From: DATAQC01 sp046263055
GTDB taxonomy: Bacteria > Actinomycetota > Acidimicrobiia > Acidimicrobiales > AC-14
NCBI GenBank assembly: GCA_046263055.1
Contig: JBHELO010000128.1
Location: forward strand, 1 to 30,165
Reading direction: 5' to 3'
DNA length: 30,165 bases
Shown here piece by piece: positions 14,642-20,905 of this stretch. Both the position numbers and the translations under genes were made by a program. The notes beneath the pieces were generated by a model. That model was not told the origin of the DNA. It saw only the letters and a list, made by a program, of their open reading frames with translations, and ran no database searches. Within the stretch, counting starts at the first letter, position 1, and each line of letters begins with the position of its first letter.

Positions 14642-15480
14642 CGGCGGTCGTGGTGGCCCTCGTGCTCGGCGCCGTGGGCGGGCGGCTGGCCTGGCTCGCC
14701 ACCCGGTCGGCATTCGACGCGCCGCTGCTGGCCCGCTCCAACTGGCGGGGACGCACCGTGCCCACCGGGGCGGGGGTGCTGGTGGCGGTGGTGGCGTTGG
14801 CGGGCGCCGTGGTTGTGGCCGTCGTGGGCCCGACCGGCGCGAGGACCGGCCCCGGCACCGGGTCACCGCTCGTGGTCCTGGTCGCCACCGTGGGGTTCTG
14901 CCTCCTGGGCGCCCTGGACGACCTGGCCGGCACCGCCGAGAGCCGCGGCTTCCGCGGCCACCTGCGCGCCCTGGCCCGGGGCCGGGTCACCACCGGCGCC
15001 GTCAAGATGGCCGGGGGCGGGGCGCTGGCCCTGGCCTGCGTGGCCGCCATCGGCGGCCACGTCGGGGCGGGGCGCCTGGTGGCCGACGCCGCCCTGGTGG
15101 CCCTGTGCGCCAACCTCGCCAACCTCCTCGACCGGGCACCGGGGCGGGCGGTCAAGGCCGTCGTGGCGGGCTACGTCGCCGTGGCCGCCGCTGCCGCCCG
15201 GCGCGCCGACCTGGTGGCGGTGGCGGTGGTCGTGGGGGCGGCCGTCGGCCTGCTGCCCGCCGACCTCCGAGAGGAGCTGATGCTGGGCGACGCCGGGGCC
15301 AACGCCCTGGGCGGCGCCCTCGGCTTGGGCATCGTCCTGGCCACCGGACCGAGGGCCCGGACCGCCGCACTGGTGGCCGTGGCCGCCCTCAACCTGGCCG
15401 GCGAGCTGGTCTCGTTCAGCCGGGTGATCAACGCCGTTCCCGCCCTCCGTGCCCTGGATCGAGCCGGACGCCGGCCCTGA
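14638..15480 (+). CDS. MraY/WecA-like polyprenyl-phosphate sugar-phosphate transferase (GT4 family)
   Basis: The 280-aa polytopic protein shows family motifs: FDAPLLARSNWRGRTVPTGAG near the N-terminus (compare the NxRG..P.GGG loop), the Asp pair in LLGALDDLAG, ANLANLLDRAPGRAVK in place of the usual NLxDGxDG, and LMLGDAGANALGG (the GDxG loop). About eight or nine hydrophobic helices are visible. Such enzymes move a sugar-1-phosphate from a nucleotide donor to a polyprenyl phosphate on the inner leaflet. The protein is shorter than MraY (about 320-360 aa) and the Asp-rich loop is divergent, so it is not the housekeeping MraY. The GTG start overlaps the glycosyltransferase stop. This is the last gene of the operon; the next gene is convergent. 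Confidence 0.8.
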   Translation: MTAVVVALVLGAVGGRLAWLATRSAFDAPLLARSNWRGRTVPTGAGVLVAVVALAGAVVVAVVGPTGARTGPGTGSPLVVLVATVGFCLLGALDDLAGTAESRGFRGHLRALARGRVTTGAVKMAGGGALALACVAAIGGHVGAGRLVADAALVALCANLANLLDRAPGRAVKAVVAGYVAVAAAAARRADLVAVAVVVGAAVGLLPADLREELMLGDAGANALGGALGLGIVLATGPRARTAALVAVAALNLAGELVSFSRVINAVPALRALDRAGRRP

Positions 15481-15538
15481 TCGACCCCCGGCCCTGCTCC
15501 TCCGGCGCGCCGGAAGGCATTGGTGGCATTGGCCGGCG

Positions 15539-17029
15539 CTAGCGGGCCACCATCCGGGCGTAGGTGGAGCGGGGGCTCTCCCCGGCGGCGTTCACGGCGG
15601 TGAGCTGGTAGTAGTACAGGGCGTTACGCACCGTGGCGGTGTCCGAGTAGCCGGTGGCCGGGCCGACGGTGGCGAGCAGGCTGAGGGCGATGGGGCTGGT
15701 GCCCCGGTAGATGCGGTAGCCGGTGACGGCGCTGCTCCCGGAGCTCGAGGGGGGCGACCAGGTGACCAGGATGCCGCTGCCGCTGGAAGGCTGGGTGGCC
15801 AGCGGGTTCTGGGGGGCGGACGGCACCGTCCCCGTCCCCGTGGGGACGGTGGTCGTGGTGGTCGTCGGCAGCCTGGTGGTGGTCGTCGTGGCCGGGCCGG
15901 TCGTGGTGGTTGTCTGCGGTGGCGTGGTGGTCGTGGTGGCCGGCGCGGTGGTGGTCGTGGCAGTGGCAGTGCCGGTCGTGCCGGCGCCGATCAGGAAGCG
16001 GTTGTTGGCCGAGTTCCAGTGGGTGGCCAGATAGCTGCCGGACGCCGGGCTGGTGTTGTAGTAGTCGTCGTGGTTGCAGTCGAACAGCATCTCGTGGCTG
16101 GACGGGCACGGGTAGGTCAGGCTGACGCCCGGGCCGTCCACGTAGCACATGCGGTCGTACTCGTCGGTGCAGTGGTTGGAGGGGGTGGCGTGGGGCGCCG
16201 AGGTCTGCACCCCGCCCAGGGTGTGCATCAGCTCGTGGGCCTCCACGGAGGCCGACTGGCCCCAGCAGCCGGCGTCGATGCGGCCCAGCTCGCCGGGCAC
16301 CGACGGATTGCCGTTGCTGGCGTTGGACGCCGACGCGCTGTCGTCGTAGTACACCTGGGCGATCCCGCAGTACTTGTAGGCGTCCACCCACGCCAGGTAC
16401 TTGCGGTCGCTGCGGCTGAAGCCCTGGCTGCGCAGCTCGTTCAGGGTGTTGTTGAAGTCGTCGTCGCCGGTCGTCGACACGGTGACGTCCACCACCACCG
16501 CGTTGCACGCGGCGTCGTTCACGAAGCGCACGTGACGGGCACCGCCCGTCTCCGCGGCGCTGGCGCTGTAGGCGTTGTCCAGGTTGGTGGCCCACTGCTG
16601 GAAGCTGGCGGCCAGCGACGCCGACCGGTCGGCCACGTCGGTCGCGTGCACGTACAAGAGCTGCACCCGGTAGCCGCTGGTGCCGTCGGTGTCACACACC
16701 ACTGAGCCGGCGGCGGCGGTGCCACTGGGCGGCGTGGGGGCGGGGGTGGCGGCCGCGATCTCAGCCGCGCTGCGGGGCTGGCGGACGTCGACGCCCGGCG
16801 GTGCAGGGTCGGGGCCGTGGGTGCACAGGATGCGCCCCGCCCGGTCCCGGAGGTCGCGCAGCTCGTAGTTGCCCCGGCACGCGCCGCTACCGGCGCTCTG
16901 GCGCAGGCCGCCGTAGAGGACGCCCCGGGCCGGGTCGTCGGGAGGCTGGCCCGGTACCGCGCCGGCCTGCCCGCCCAGGAGGGCGGCCAGGGTCGCGAGC
17001 ATGCAGGCAGAGAGAACGAGACGGCGCAT
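15539..17029 (-). CDS. Secreted HExxH metalloprotease-like protein with fibronectin type III domain
   Basis: The 496-aa protein starts with a signal peptide (MRRLVLSACMLATLAALLGG, cleavage probably after QAGA). The catalytic-type domain (~110-350) contains HELMHTLGGVQ at 265-275, giving two zinc-ligand His and Glu266. DRMCY at 292-296 could be a metzincin Met-turn. The usual third ligand of HExxHxxGxxH is Gln275 here; His280 or His286 may substitute. Many Cys residues suggest disulfides. A Thr/Pro linker (351-400) leads to a fibronectin III domain (~403-490). It is most likely an exported protein that binds or cleaves extracellular polymers; the substrate is unknown. ATG 17029 has an AAGGTGG Shine-Dalgarno at 17037-17043. 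The gene converges on the murJ operon with a 58-bp gap. Confidence 0.85.
   Translation of the reverse strand: MRRLVLSACMLATLAALLGGQAGAVPGQPPDDPARGVLYGGLRQSAGSGACRGNYELRDLRDRAGRILCTHGPDPAPPGVDVRQPRSAAEIAAATPAPTPPSGTAAAGSVVCDTDGTSGYRVQLLYVHATDVADRSASLAASFQQWATNLDNAYSASAAETGGARHVRFVNDAACNAVVVDVTVSTTGDDDFNNTLNELRSQGFSRSDRKYLAWVDAYKYCGIAQVYYDDSASASNASNGNPSVPGELGRIDAGCWGQSASVEAHELMHTLGGVQTSAPHATPSNHCTDEYDRMCYVDGPGVSLTYPCPSSHEMLFDCNHDDYYNTSPASGSYLATHWNSANNRFLIGAGTTGTATATTTTAPATTTTTPPQTTTTTGPATTTTTRLPTTTTTTVPTGTGTVPSAPQNPLATQPSSGSGILVTWSPPSSSGSSAVTGYRIYRGTSPIALSLLATVGPATGYSDTATVRNALYYYQLTAVNAAGESPRSTYARMVAR
15830..15979 (-). repeat. Thr/Pro-rich linker-coding repeat
   Basis: A run of ACC/ACG-type codons encodes TTTTT blocks broken by P, AP, GP and RLP. 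It connects the protease domain with the fibronectin III domain. The encoded linker is the kind that is O-mannosylated in actinobacteria; glycosylation is inferred only. Confidence 0.8.
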
Positions 17030-17068
17030 GCGAAGGCCACCTTCGGAAAGAAAGGGTGCGGGGGCCGG

Positions 17069-17074
17069 AGCCTA
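17069..17074 (-). promoter_or_regulatory. Putative -10 element of the metalloprotease gene
   Basis: TAGGCT on the minus strand (17074 to 17069) predicts transcription from about 17062, giving a ~33-nt leader that contains the Shine-Dalgarno AAGGTGG. No clear -35 is present. Confidence 0.4.
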
Positions 17075-17180
17075 TGCCCTGTTATCGGCACCGACCGGTA
17101 CCGCCTTGACACTGTGTGTGGCCTGTACGGCGGCTGTGTCGAGCCCGGACGCCGGGGCGAACGGTTCCCCCCGGCCGCAC

Positions 17181-17210
17181 CCGTCGCCTCAGTCCCCGTC
17201 GCCTCAGTCC
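17181..17210. repeat. Two 15-bp direct repeats spanning the LOG-family stop codon
   Basis: CCGTCGCCTCAGTCC occurs at 17181-17195 and 17196-17210, with a partial third copy after it. On the minus strand each copy carries TGA in the same frame: the functional stop at 17206-17204 and a second one 15 bases downstream. Confidence 0.85.
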
Positions 17211-18307
17211 CCGTCGCCCGGCGAGGTGGCCGCCGCCCGGGCGCTGGCCGGCGAGGGGGGCGCCAGCGGAGGAGCCGACGGCAGGGCGTTCAGGGCGTCC
17301 ACCAGCGCCCGCAGGCGCCCGTAGCTCATGCGGTTGAAGCGGAACACGAGGCGCGGCAGCTCCACGTGGTCGTCGTCCGCCACCTCCGCCGGCAGTGGGC
17401 CGCTGGCCTCCATGGCGCCCTTGGCGCAGATGTCGGCGAACGCCGAGCTCAGGCCGTCCAACTCGGCCGGGGTGGGTACCGCCCTCAGGCGCACGACCAG
17501 GCGGGAGCCGACCCAGCGGATGGAGTGGTAGTTGCGGAAGAAGCCCAGCACCTCGCCCACCGCGGTGGTCACGTCGTCGGTGATGCGGCACAGCACGAGG
17601 TCGTCGGGCCCGGCCAGGCCCCGGCCCACCACCTCGGCGGCGAGGAAGCGCTCCCAGGCCCGCCAGTACGTGCCCCCCGGGACGTCCAGCAGCACGATGG
17701 GAGAGGGCGCCGCCTTGCCCGTCTGGAGCAGCGTCAGCAGCTCGAACGTCTCGTCCAGGGTGCCGAAGCCGCCGGGCAGCACCACGAAACCGGCCGACTC
17801 CTTCATGAGCATGAGCTTGCGGGTGAAGAAGTACTTCATGACCACGAGCTTGCGATCGTCGCCCACGAAGGCGTTGGGGCCCTCGAACGGGAGGCGGATG
17901 TTGACCCCGAGGGACTGCTCGGGCCCGGCGCCCTCGGTGGCGGCGGCCATGATGCCGGGGCCGGCTCCGGTCACCACCATCCAGCCGGCGCCGGCAAGGG
18001 CGCAGGCCAGGTCACGGGTCTGGCTGTAAAGCGGGTCGTCGGGCAGCGTGCGGGCCGACCCGAACACGGTGACCTTGGGCACGTCCCGCCAGGGGGCGAA
18101 GACGCGGAAGGCCTGGCGCATCTCGGCCAGGGCGGCGTTGGTGATCTTGAGGTCGAGGCGGTCGGCCCCGTCTCCGGCCAGGCCGACCGCCGAAGCCAGG
18201 ATCTCGAACAGCTGGTCGCGGTCGTCGCTGGCGCCGGCGGCGTCGAGCAGCTCGTCCAGGCGGGCGTCCAGGCGGGCGTCGCCGGTGCGGTGGGGGCCTC
18301 GGGTCAT
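17204..18307 (-). CDS. TIGR00730 / LOG family Rossmann-fold protein
   Basis: The 367-aa protein belongs to the LOG (lysine decarboxylase-like) family of nucleoside 5'-monophosphate phosphoribohydrolases. Motifs: VTVFGSARTLPDDP at 79-92, VVTGAGPGIMAAATEGA at 111-127, FFTRKLMLMKES (160-171, with the conserved Arg-Lys), and the hallmark LPGGFGTLDETFE at 177-189. It is longer than plant-type LOG (~200 aa), with ~75 extra residues at the N-terminus and ~100 at the C-terminus, as in a known actinobacterial subgroup. Substrate is unproven: it could release bases from AMP-like nucleotides. ATG 18307 was chosen because TAACCT lies 7 nt upstream, and an open frame beyond it runs into the divergent gene. 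The C-terminal ~25 residues are Ala/Pro/Ser-rich. Confidence 0.88.
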   Translation of the reverse strand: MTRGPHRTGDARLDARLDELLDAAGASDDRDQLFEILASAVGLAGDGADRLDLKITNAALAEMRQAFRVFAPWRDVPKVTVFGSARTLPDDPLYSQTRDLACALAGAGWMVVTGAGPGIMAAATEGAGPEQSLGVNIRLPFEGPNAFVGDDRKLVVMKYFFTRKLMLMKESAGFVVLPGGFGTLDETFELLTLLQTGKAAPSPIVLLDVPGGTYWRAWERFLAAEVVGRGLAGPDDLVLCRITDDVTTAVGEVLGFFRNYHSIRWVGSRLVVRLRAVPTPAELDGLSSAFADICAKGAMEASGPLPAEVADDDHVELPRLVFRFNRMSYGRLRALVDALNALPSAPPLAPPSPASARAAATSPGDGD

Positions 18308-18314
18308 CGGCAGG

Positions 18315-18320
18315 AGGTTA
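18315..18320 (-). promoter_or_regulatory. Putative leaderless -10 element of the LOG-family gene
   Basis: TAACCT on the minus strand (18320 to 18315) ends 7 nt before the ATG at 18307. There is no Shine-Dalgarno in the sense direction between them. Confidence 0.5.
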
Positions 18321-18360
18321 GGAGGCCGGCCCCGGCTGGTTTCCCGCCCGGCCCGTCGGG

Positions 18361-18366
18361 AACGAT
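18361..18366 (+). promoter_or_regulatory. Putative leaderless -10 element of the small membrane protein gene
   Basis: AACGAT keeps the A at position 2 and T at position 6 of the -10 hexamer and ends 6 nt before the GTG at 18373. It is a weaker match than others in the set. Confidence 0.3.
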
Positions 18367-18372
18367 GGGGGC

Positions 18373-18621
18373 GTGTCGCCCTGGGAGGTGCTGTTCGTTC
18401 CTGCGTCCCTGGCGCTGGTGATCCTACTGCTGTTCGTGGTGTCGTGGTTCGAGCAGCGGGTGCTCTCACCCCGCTCGCTCATCCTGCACAGCGCCCGGTC
18501 GCGAGGCACCCGGCCCGACCAGGTGGAAGCCCTGGTGGCGGCGCAGTCCCAGCGTCTCCTGGAGGCCATGGGCCACCCCGAGGGCGGCGGGGCAACGGGC
18601 GCCGGCAGCCGCCCGGCGTAG
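18373..18621 (+). CDS. Small single-TM membrane protein, function unknown
   Basis: This 82-aa protein has one N-terminal TM helix (VLFVPASLALVILLLFVVSW, residues ~6-25) followed by a basic cytoplasmic stretch (EQRVLSPRSLILHSARSRG). A short helix QVEALVAAQSQRLLEAMG and a Gly/Ala tail end it. The hydrophobic-then-basic order suggests N-out, C-in topology. I do not recognise a named family. It is divergent from the LOG-family gene with a 65-bp gap. The GTG start has a -10-like hexamer 6 nt upstream. An 8-bp hairpin follows 22 bp after the stop. Coding is supported by the clear TM-plus-amphipathic design, but a short open frame in such G+C-rich DNA always carries some risk. Confidence 0.65.
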   Translation: MSPWEVLFVPASLALVILLLFVVSWFEQRVLSPRSLILHSARSRGTRPDQVEALVAAQSQRLLEAMGHPEGGGATGAGSRPA

Positions 18622-18643
18622 GCCGCCGGATGCCCGCCGCCCC

Positions 18644-18668
18644 GGTGGGCCAGCCAGGGCGGCCCACC
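18644..18668 (+). terminator. Possible terminator hairpin
   Basis: GGTGGGCC at 18644-18651 pairs perfectly with GGCCCACC at 18661-18668 around a 9-nt loop, 22 bp after the small membrane protein stop. There is no T-tract, which is common in actinobacteria, so the call is tentative. Confidence 0.35.
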
Positions 18669-18708
18669 TCCCGGTGATGGCCGGCGGGGCCTGGCGGTCC
18701 CACCCCGC

Positions 18709-18714
18709 TAGCGT
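18709..18714 (+). promoter_or_regulatory. Putative -10 element of the TIGR03086 gene
   Basis: TAGCGT at 18709-18714 predicts a start of transcription near 18721 and a leader of about 32 nt carrying the Shine-Dalgarno GGAGGAG at 18741-18747. Confidence 0.45.
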
Positions 18715-18752
18715 CGTGGGGTTCCCGCGGCCACCACGAGGGAGGAGAAGGC

Positions 18753-19316
18753 ATGAGCGCCGAGACCCTGCGACGGGCGTTCGCATCCACCGCGACGGTG
18801 CTGGGGAACGTCTCCCCCGAGCAGTTCGCCAACCCCACGCCCTGCGCCTCGTGGGACGTGCGCGCCCTGGTCAACCACATCGTGGGCGGTCCCGACGTGT
18901 TCGCCGAAGCGGCCGAGACGGGGGTCTCGCCGGGCCGGTCCGGCGAGGACTTCACCACTGGCGACTACCGGGCGGTGTTCCGTCGGGGGGCGGAGCGGGC
19001 GGTCGCCGCTTTCGCCGCCGAGGGGGCCATGGAGAAGCCGATGAAGGTGCCCATCGGCGAGGTACCGGGCGCCATGTTCGTCCACATCGCCGCCATCGAC
19101 ACCTTCACCCACGGCTGGGACCTGGCCAAGGCCACCGGGCAGGCCACGGACCTTGACCCCGAGTTGGCCAGCCACCTCCTGGCGGTGGCCCGGGCGTCGC
19201 TGCCCGACCGCCTCCGGGGCGCCGACGGGGCCGCCCCCTTCGGCCCCGAGGTCGAGGCGGGCGAGTCGTCGACCGCCGCCGACAACCTCGCCGCCTTCAT
19301 GGGCCGCCACGCCTGA
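18753..19316 (+). CDS. TIGR03086 family metal-binding protein (DinB/maleylpyruvate isomerase-like)
   Basis: The 187-aa protein matches the actinobacterial TIGR03086 family in the DinB-like four-helix-bundle superfamily. Landmarks are NPTPCASWDVRALVNHIVGG (residues ~26-45) with the first metal-ligand His, HIAAIDTFTHGWDLAKATGQ in the middle with the second His cluster, and DPELASHLLAVARA near the C-terminal third. The length is normal. The superfamily includes mycothiol-dependent enzymes, so a thiol-dependent transfer or isomerase activity is possible, but this subgroup has no proven reaction. The ATG follows GGAGGAG by 5 nt. It stands alone; a decayed substrate-binding-protein remnant on the other strand follows it directly. 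Confidence 0.88.
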   Translation: MSAETLRRAFASTATVLGNVSPEQFANPTPCASWDVRALVNHIVGGPDVFAEAAETGVSPGRSGEDFTTGDYRAVFRRGAERAVAAFAAEGAMEKPMKVPIGEVPGAMFVHIAAIDTFTHGWDLAKATGQATDLDPELASHLLAVARASLPDRLRGADGAAPFGPEVEAGESSTAADNLAAFMGRHA

Positions 19317-19329
19317 CGGGCACCGTTCG

Positions 19330-19525
19330 AGCAGGCCTTGGGGCGCGGCGTCGTGGTCGGCGTTGCCCGCCACCTGGACGACGTCCACCCCGGGGCTCCC
19401 GCCCGGATGAGGTCGGTGGCCGTCCCCAGGGCGATGTCGGACCTGCGGCCGAGGATGGCGGGGAGGTCCGGGAGGTTGGAGGCCTGGGTCAGCGCGACGT
19501 CGGGGTGGTGGTGGGCGCGTCGGCG
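19330..19525 (-). pseudogene. Remnant of ABC transporter substrate-binding protein (NMT1/SsuA-like)
   Basis: Read on the minus strand, 19501 downwards gives DVALTQASNLPDLPAILG and then RRSDIALGTATDLIRAGA, and in another frame VDVVQVAGN. Joined, this is the core of an NMT1/THI5/SsuA-type periplasmic binding protein, where the pattern is strand, LxxGRxDIALGTATDLIRA, then GVDVVxVAGN. The two halves are in different frames; the shift falls in the C/G run around 19388-19400 and equals one missing base. No start codon, signal peptide or remaining two-thirds of the protein is present. The fragment begins right after the stop of the minus-strand gene at 19526. The family call comes from the pattern, without a search. 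Confidence 0.55.
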
Positions 19526-20026
19526 TCACCACGCCCAGGTCTCGGCCAGACCCTGGCGGAGGGTGGCGGCGTAGCCCTCCAGGGCGCCCAGCCGCTCCTC
19601 CGGGTACAGCTTCATCTCCGAGGATCGGGCGAACCACGCCCGCACCCCGTCGGGACGGCGGGCCCGGATCACCGCGAACACCGACTCCACCACATACTGG
19701 TCGCCGACCCCCACCGTCTGGAGGCCGGCCAACAGCTCGCTGAACTGCACGGGTGCGGTCGGTCCGTTGGCGCTGGCCGGCGGTACCTGGCCGGTCCACG
19801 ACATGGCCAGCCGCTGGCGCATGGAGGCGGTCAGGCCGTCGAGGACGCCCAGCAGCTCCTCCGGCGCCAGTGGGACGCCCCCGCTGCGGACCGACCAGGC
19901 GGCGGCGCCGTCCTCGGCGCGGACCTTGAGAAGTGCGAAGACGGACTCGACCTCGATGCCCTCGCCGAGGGTGGTCGTGCCGTAGCCGGCCAGCAGGGTG
20001 CTGAACGGCGTGGGTTCCTCAGCCAC
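19526..20026 (-). CDS. Protein of two tandem copies of an uncharacterised ~75-aa domain
   Basis: The 166-aa protein is an internal duplication. Copy one (residues ~8-80) runs FSTLLAGYGTTTLGEG, VESVFALLKVRAEDG, AAWSVRSGGVPLAPEELLG, then a helix to AMSW. Copy two (~93-165) runs FSELLAGLQTVGVGDQ, VESVFAVIRARRPDG, RAWFARSSEMKLYPEERLG, then a helix to AETW. The order suggests strands followed by one C-terminal amphipathic helix per copy. I do not recognise the family. There is no signal peptide or TM helix. GTG 20026 is supported by GGAGGA at 20035-20040, 8 nt upstream, and TAGGTT at 20061-20056. The neighbour upstream on the same strand is the two-TM protein, whose stop codon overlaps this -10. 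Confidence 0.75.
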   Translation of the reverse strand: MAEEPTPFSTLLAGYGTTTLGEGIEVESVFALLKVRAEDGAAAWSVRSGGVPLAPEELLGVLDGLTASMRQRLAMSWTGQVPPASANGPTAPVQFSELLAGLQTVGVGDQYVVESVFAVIRARRPDGVRAWFARSSEMKLYPEERLGALEGYAATLRQGLAETWAW

Positions 20027-20055
20027 CGGACGCGTCCTCCCCCCCACCGCCGAGG

Positions 20056-20061
20056 AACCTA
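20056..20061 (-). promoter_or_regulatory. Putative -10 element of the duplicated-domain gene
   Basis: TAGGTT on the minus strand (20061 to 20056) includes the TAG stop codon of the upstream gene. Transcription from about 20049 would give a ~23-nt leader with the GGAGGA Shine-Dalgarno. Confidence 0.4.
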
Positions 20062-20874
20062 CACGCCACGCCCGGATCCCGGCGGGGTCGCCCGTGGCAG
20101 CTGCCGGGCCGTCGTCCCCGCCGGCAGGGGGCGGCGCTCCACGCGGTCCAGGAAGCCTTCGAGGGCGGTCTCCAGGTCGTCCACCTGGCGGCGGAAGCGG
20201 CGCAGGCCGATGCCGTGGCCGGCCGACCCCAGGCCGACGGTGGCCGCCGGCACCGCCGCCACCGTGGCCGGATGGACGCCGGCGGCCAGGACGCCGATGC
20301 CGGTGGCCGCCGCGCCCAGGCCCGCACCCCAGGCCACGAGGGCGTGGTGCGGGCGGCGGAGGGGCGCCATGTCCACCTCCAGGCGGACCAGCGCCTCGTC
20401 GGCGTCCGGCCCGGGGGTACCGATGGCCACGTCCACCCAGCGGGCGTCGCGCAGCACGACCTTGCGCTGGACGCTCTTGTCCACGCTGCGCTTGACCCTC
20501 GCGCTGAGGTCCTCGCGGCGTGCCCACCGGGCCCAGTCCCCGGTGACCCGCCGCTGCTCGAACAGTTGGCCGGTGAGGAAGTCGTCCACCAGCGCCGACA
20601 CCGCCCGGGCCGGGCCGGGGACGCTCCGGCGGACGACCAGGGTCGGGCACCCGCCCAGCCGGGGCGGCCCCAGGGAGCCCCCGGGGTCCAGGGCGCCGGC
20701 GGCCAGCTCGGCCAGGGCCCGGCGGACGGCCTCCCGGGACAGCCCTGCCTCCACCGCCGCCTCCTCCACCGCCGCCACCGCCACCAGGTCGGCACCGGGC
20801 TCGGGGTGGTCGATCTCGGCGGCCCGGTGCAGGACCAGGGCCACCTGCTCCTCGGTGAGGTGATGACGGTCCAC
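20059..20874 (-). CDS. Uncharacterised membrane-associated protein with helical N-terminal module
   Basis: The 271-aa protein begins with HHLTEEQVALVLHRAAEID and then VEEAAVEAGLSREAVRRALAEL. This is a helix-turn-like module I recognise from many bacterial proteins of unknown function, where it precedes membrane segments. A polar middle follows (SVPGPARAVSALVDDFLTGQLFE in overlapping pieces), and then two hydrophobic helices in ALVAWGAGLGAAATGIGVLA and VAAVPAATVGLGSAGHGIG. A C-terminal helix RRQVDDLETALEGFLDRV ends the folded part. I prefer GTG 20874 because TAGCCT lies at 20890-20885, inside the longer open frame that begins at 20901. It follows fbiC by 31 bp on the same strand but seems to have its own promoter. 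Function unknown. Confidence 0.72.
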   Translation of the reverse strand: MDRHHLTEEQVALVLHRAAEIDHPEPGADLVAVAAVEEAAVEAGLSREAVRRALAELAAGALDPGGSLGPPRLGGCPTLVVRRSVPGPARAVSALVDDFLTGQLFEQRRVTGDWARWARREDLSARVKRSVDKSVQRKVVLRDARWVDVAIGTPGPDADEALVRLEVDMAPLRRPHHALVAWGAGLGAAATGIGVLAAGVHPATVAAVPAATVGLGSAGHGIGLRRFRRQVDDLETALEGFLDRVERRPLPAGTTARQLPRATPPGSGRGV

Positions 20875-20884
20875 GCCGTCGAAA

Positions 20885-20890
20885 AGGCTA
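20885..20890 (-). promoter_or_regulatory. Putative -10 element of the two-TM protein gene
   Basis: TAGCCT on the minus strand (20890 to 20885) lies 10 nt before GTG 20874. A transcript beginning ~7 nt after it would have a leader of only a few bases, close to leaderless. Confidence 0.4.
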
Positions 20891-20905
20891 GGCCCGCCCA
20901 CCGGG

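Noticed and set aside
15501..15514. Perfect 14-bp palindrome TCCGGCGCGCCGGA between the convergent MraY-like and metalloprotease genes as a terminator
   Set aside because: It leaves almost no loop for an RNA hairpin and has no T-tract. Self-complementary G+C strings are expected by chance at this composition.
17030..17203. Cyclic di-AMP (ydaO-type) riboswitch upstream of the secreted metalloprotease
   Set aside because: Such switches often precede exported wall enzymes in actinobacteria, but I could not find the conserved core elements here, and the likely leader is only about 33 nt.
20875..20901. Longer start (GTG 20901) for the two-TM protein
   Set aside because: It would place the TAGCCT -10 element inside the coding sequence, and the extra residues add nothing recognisable before HHLTEEQ.
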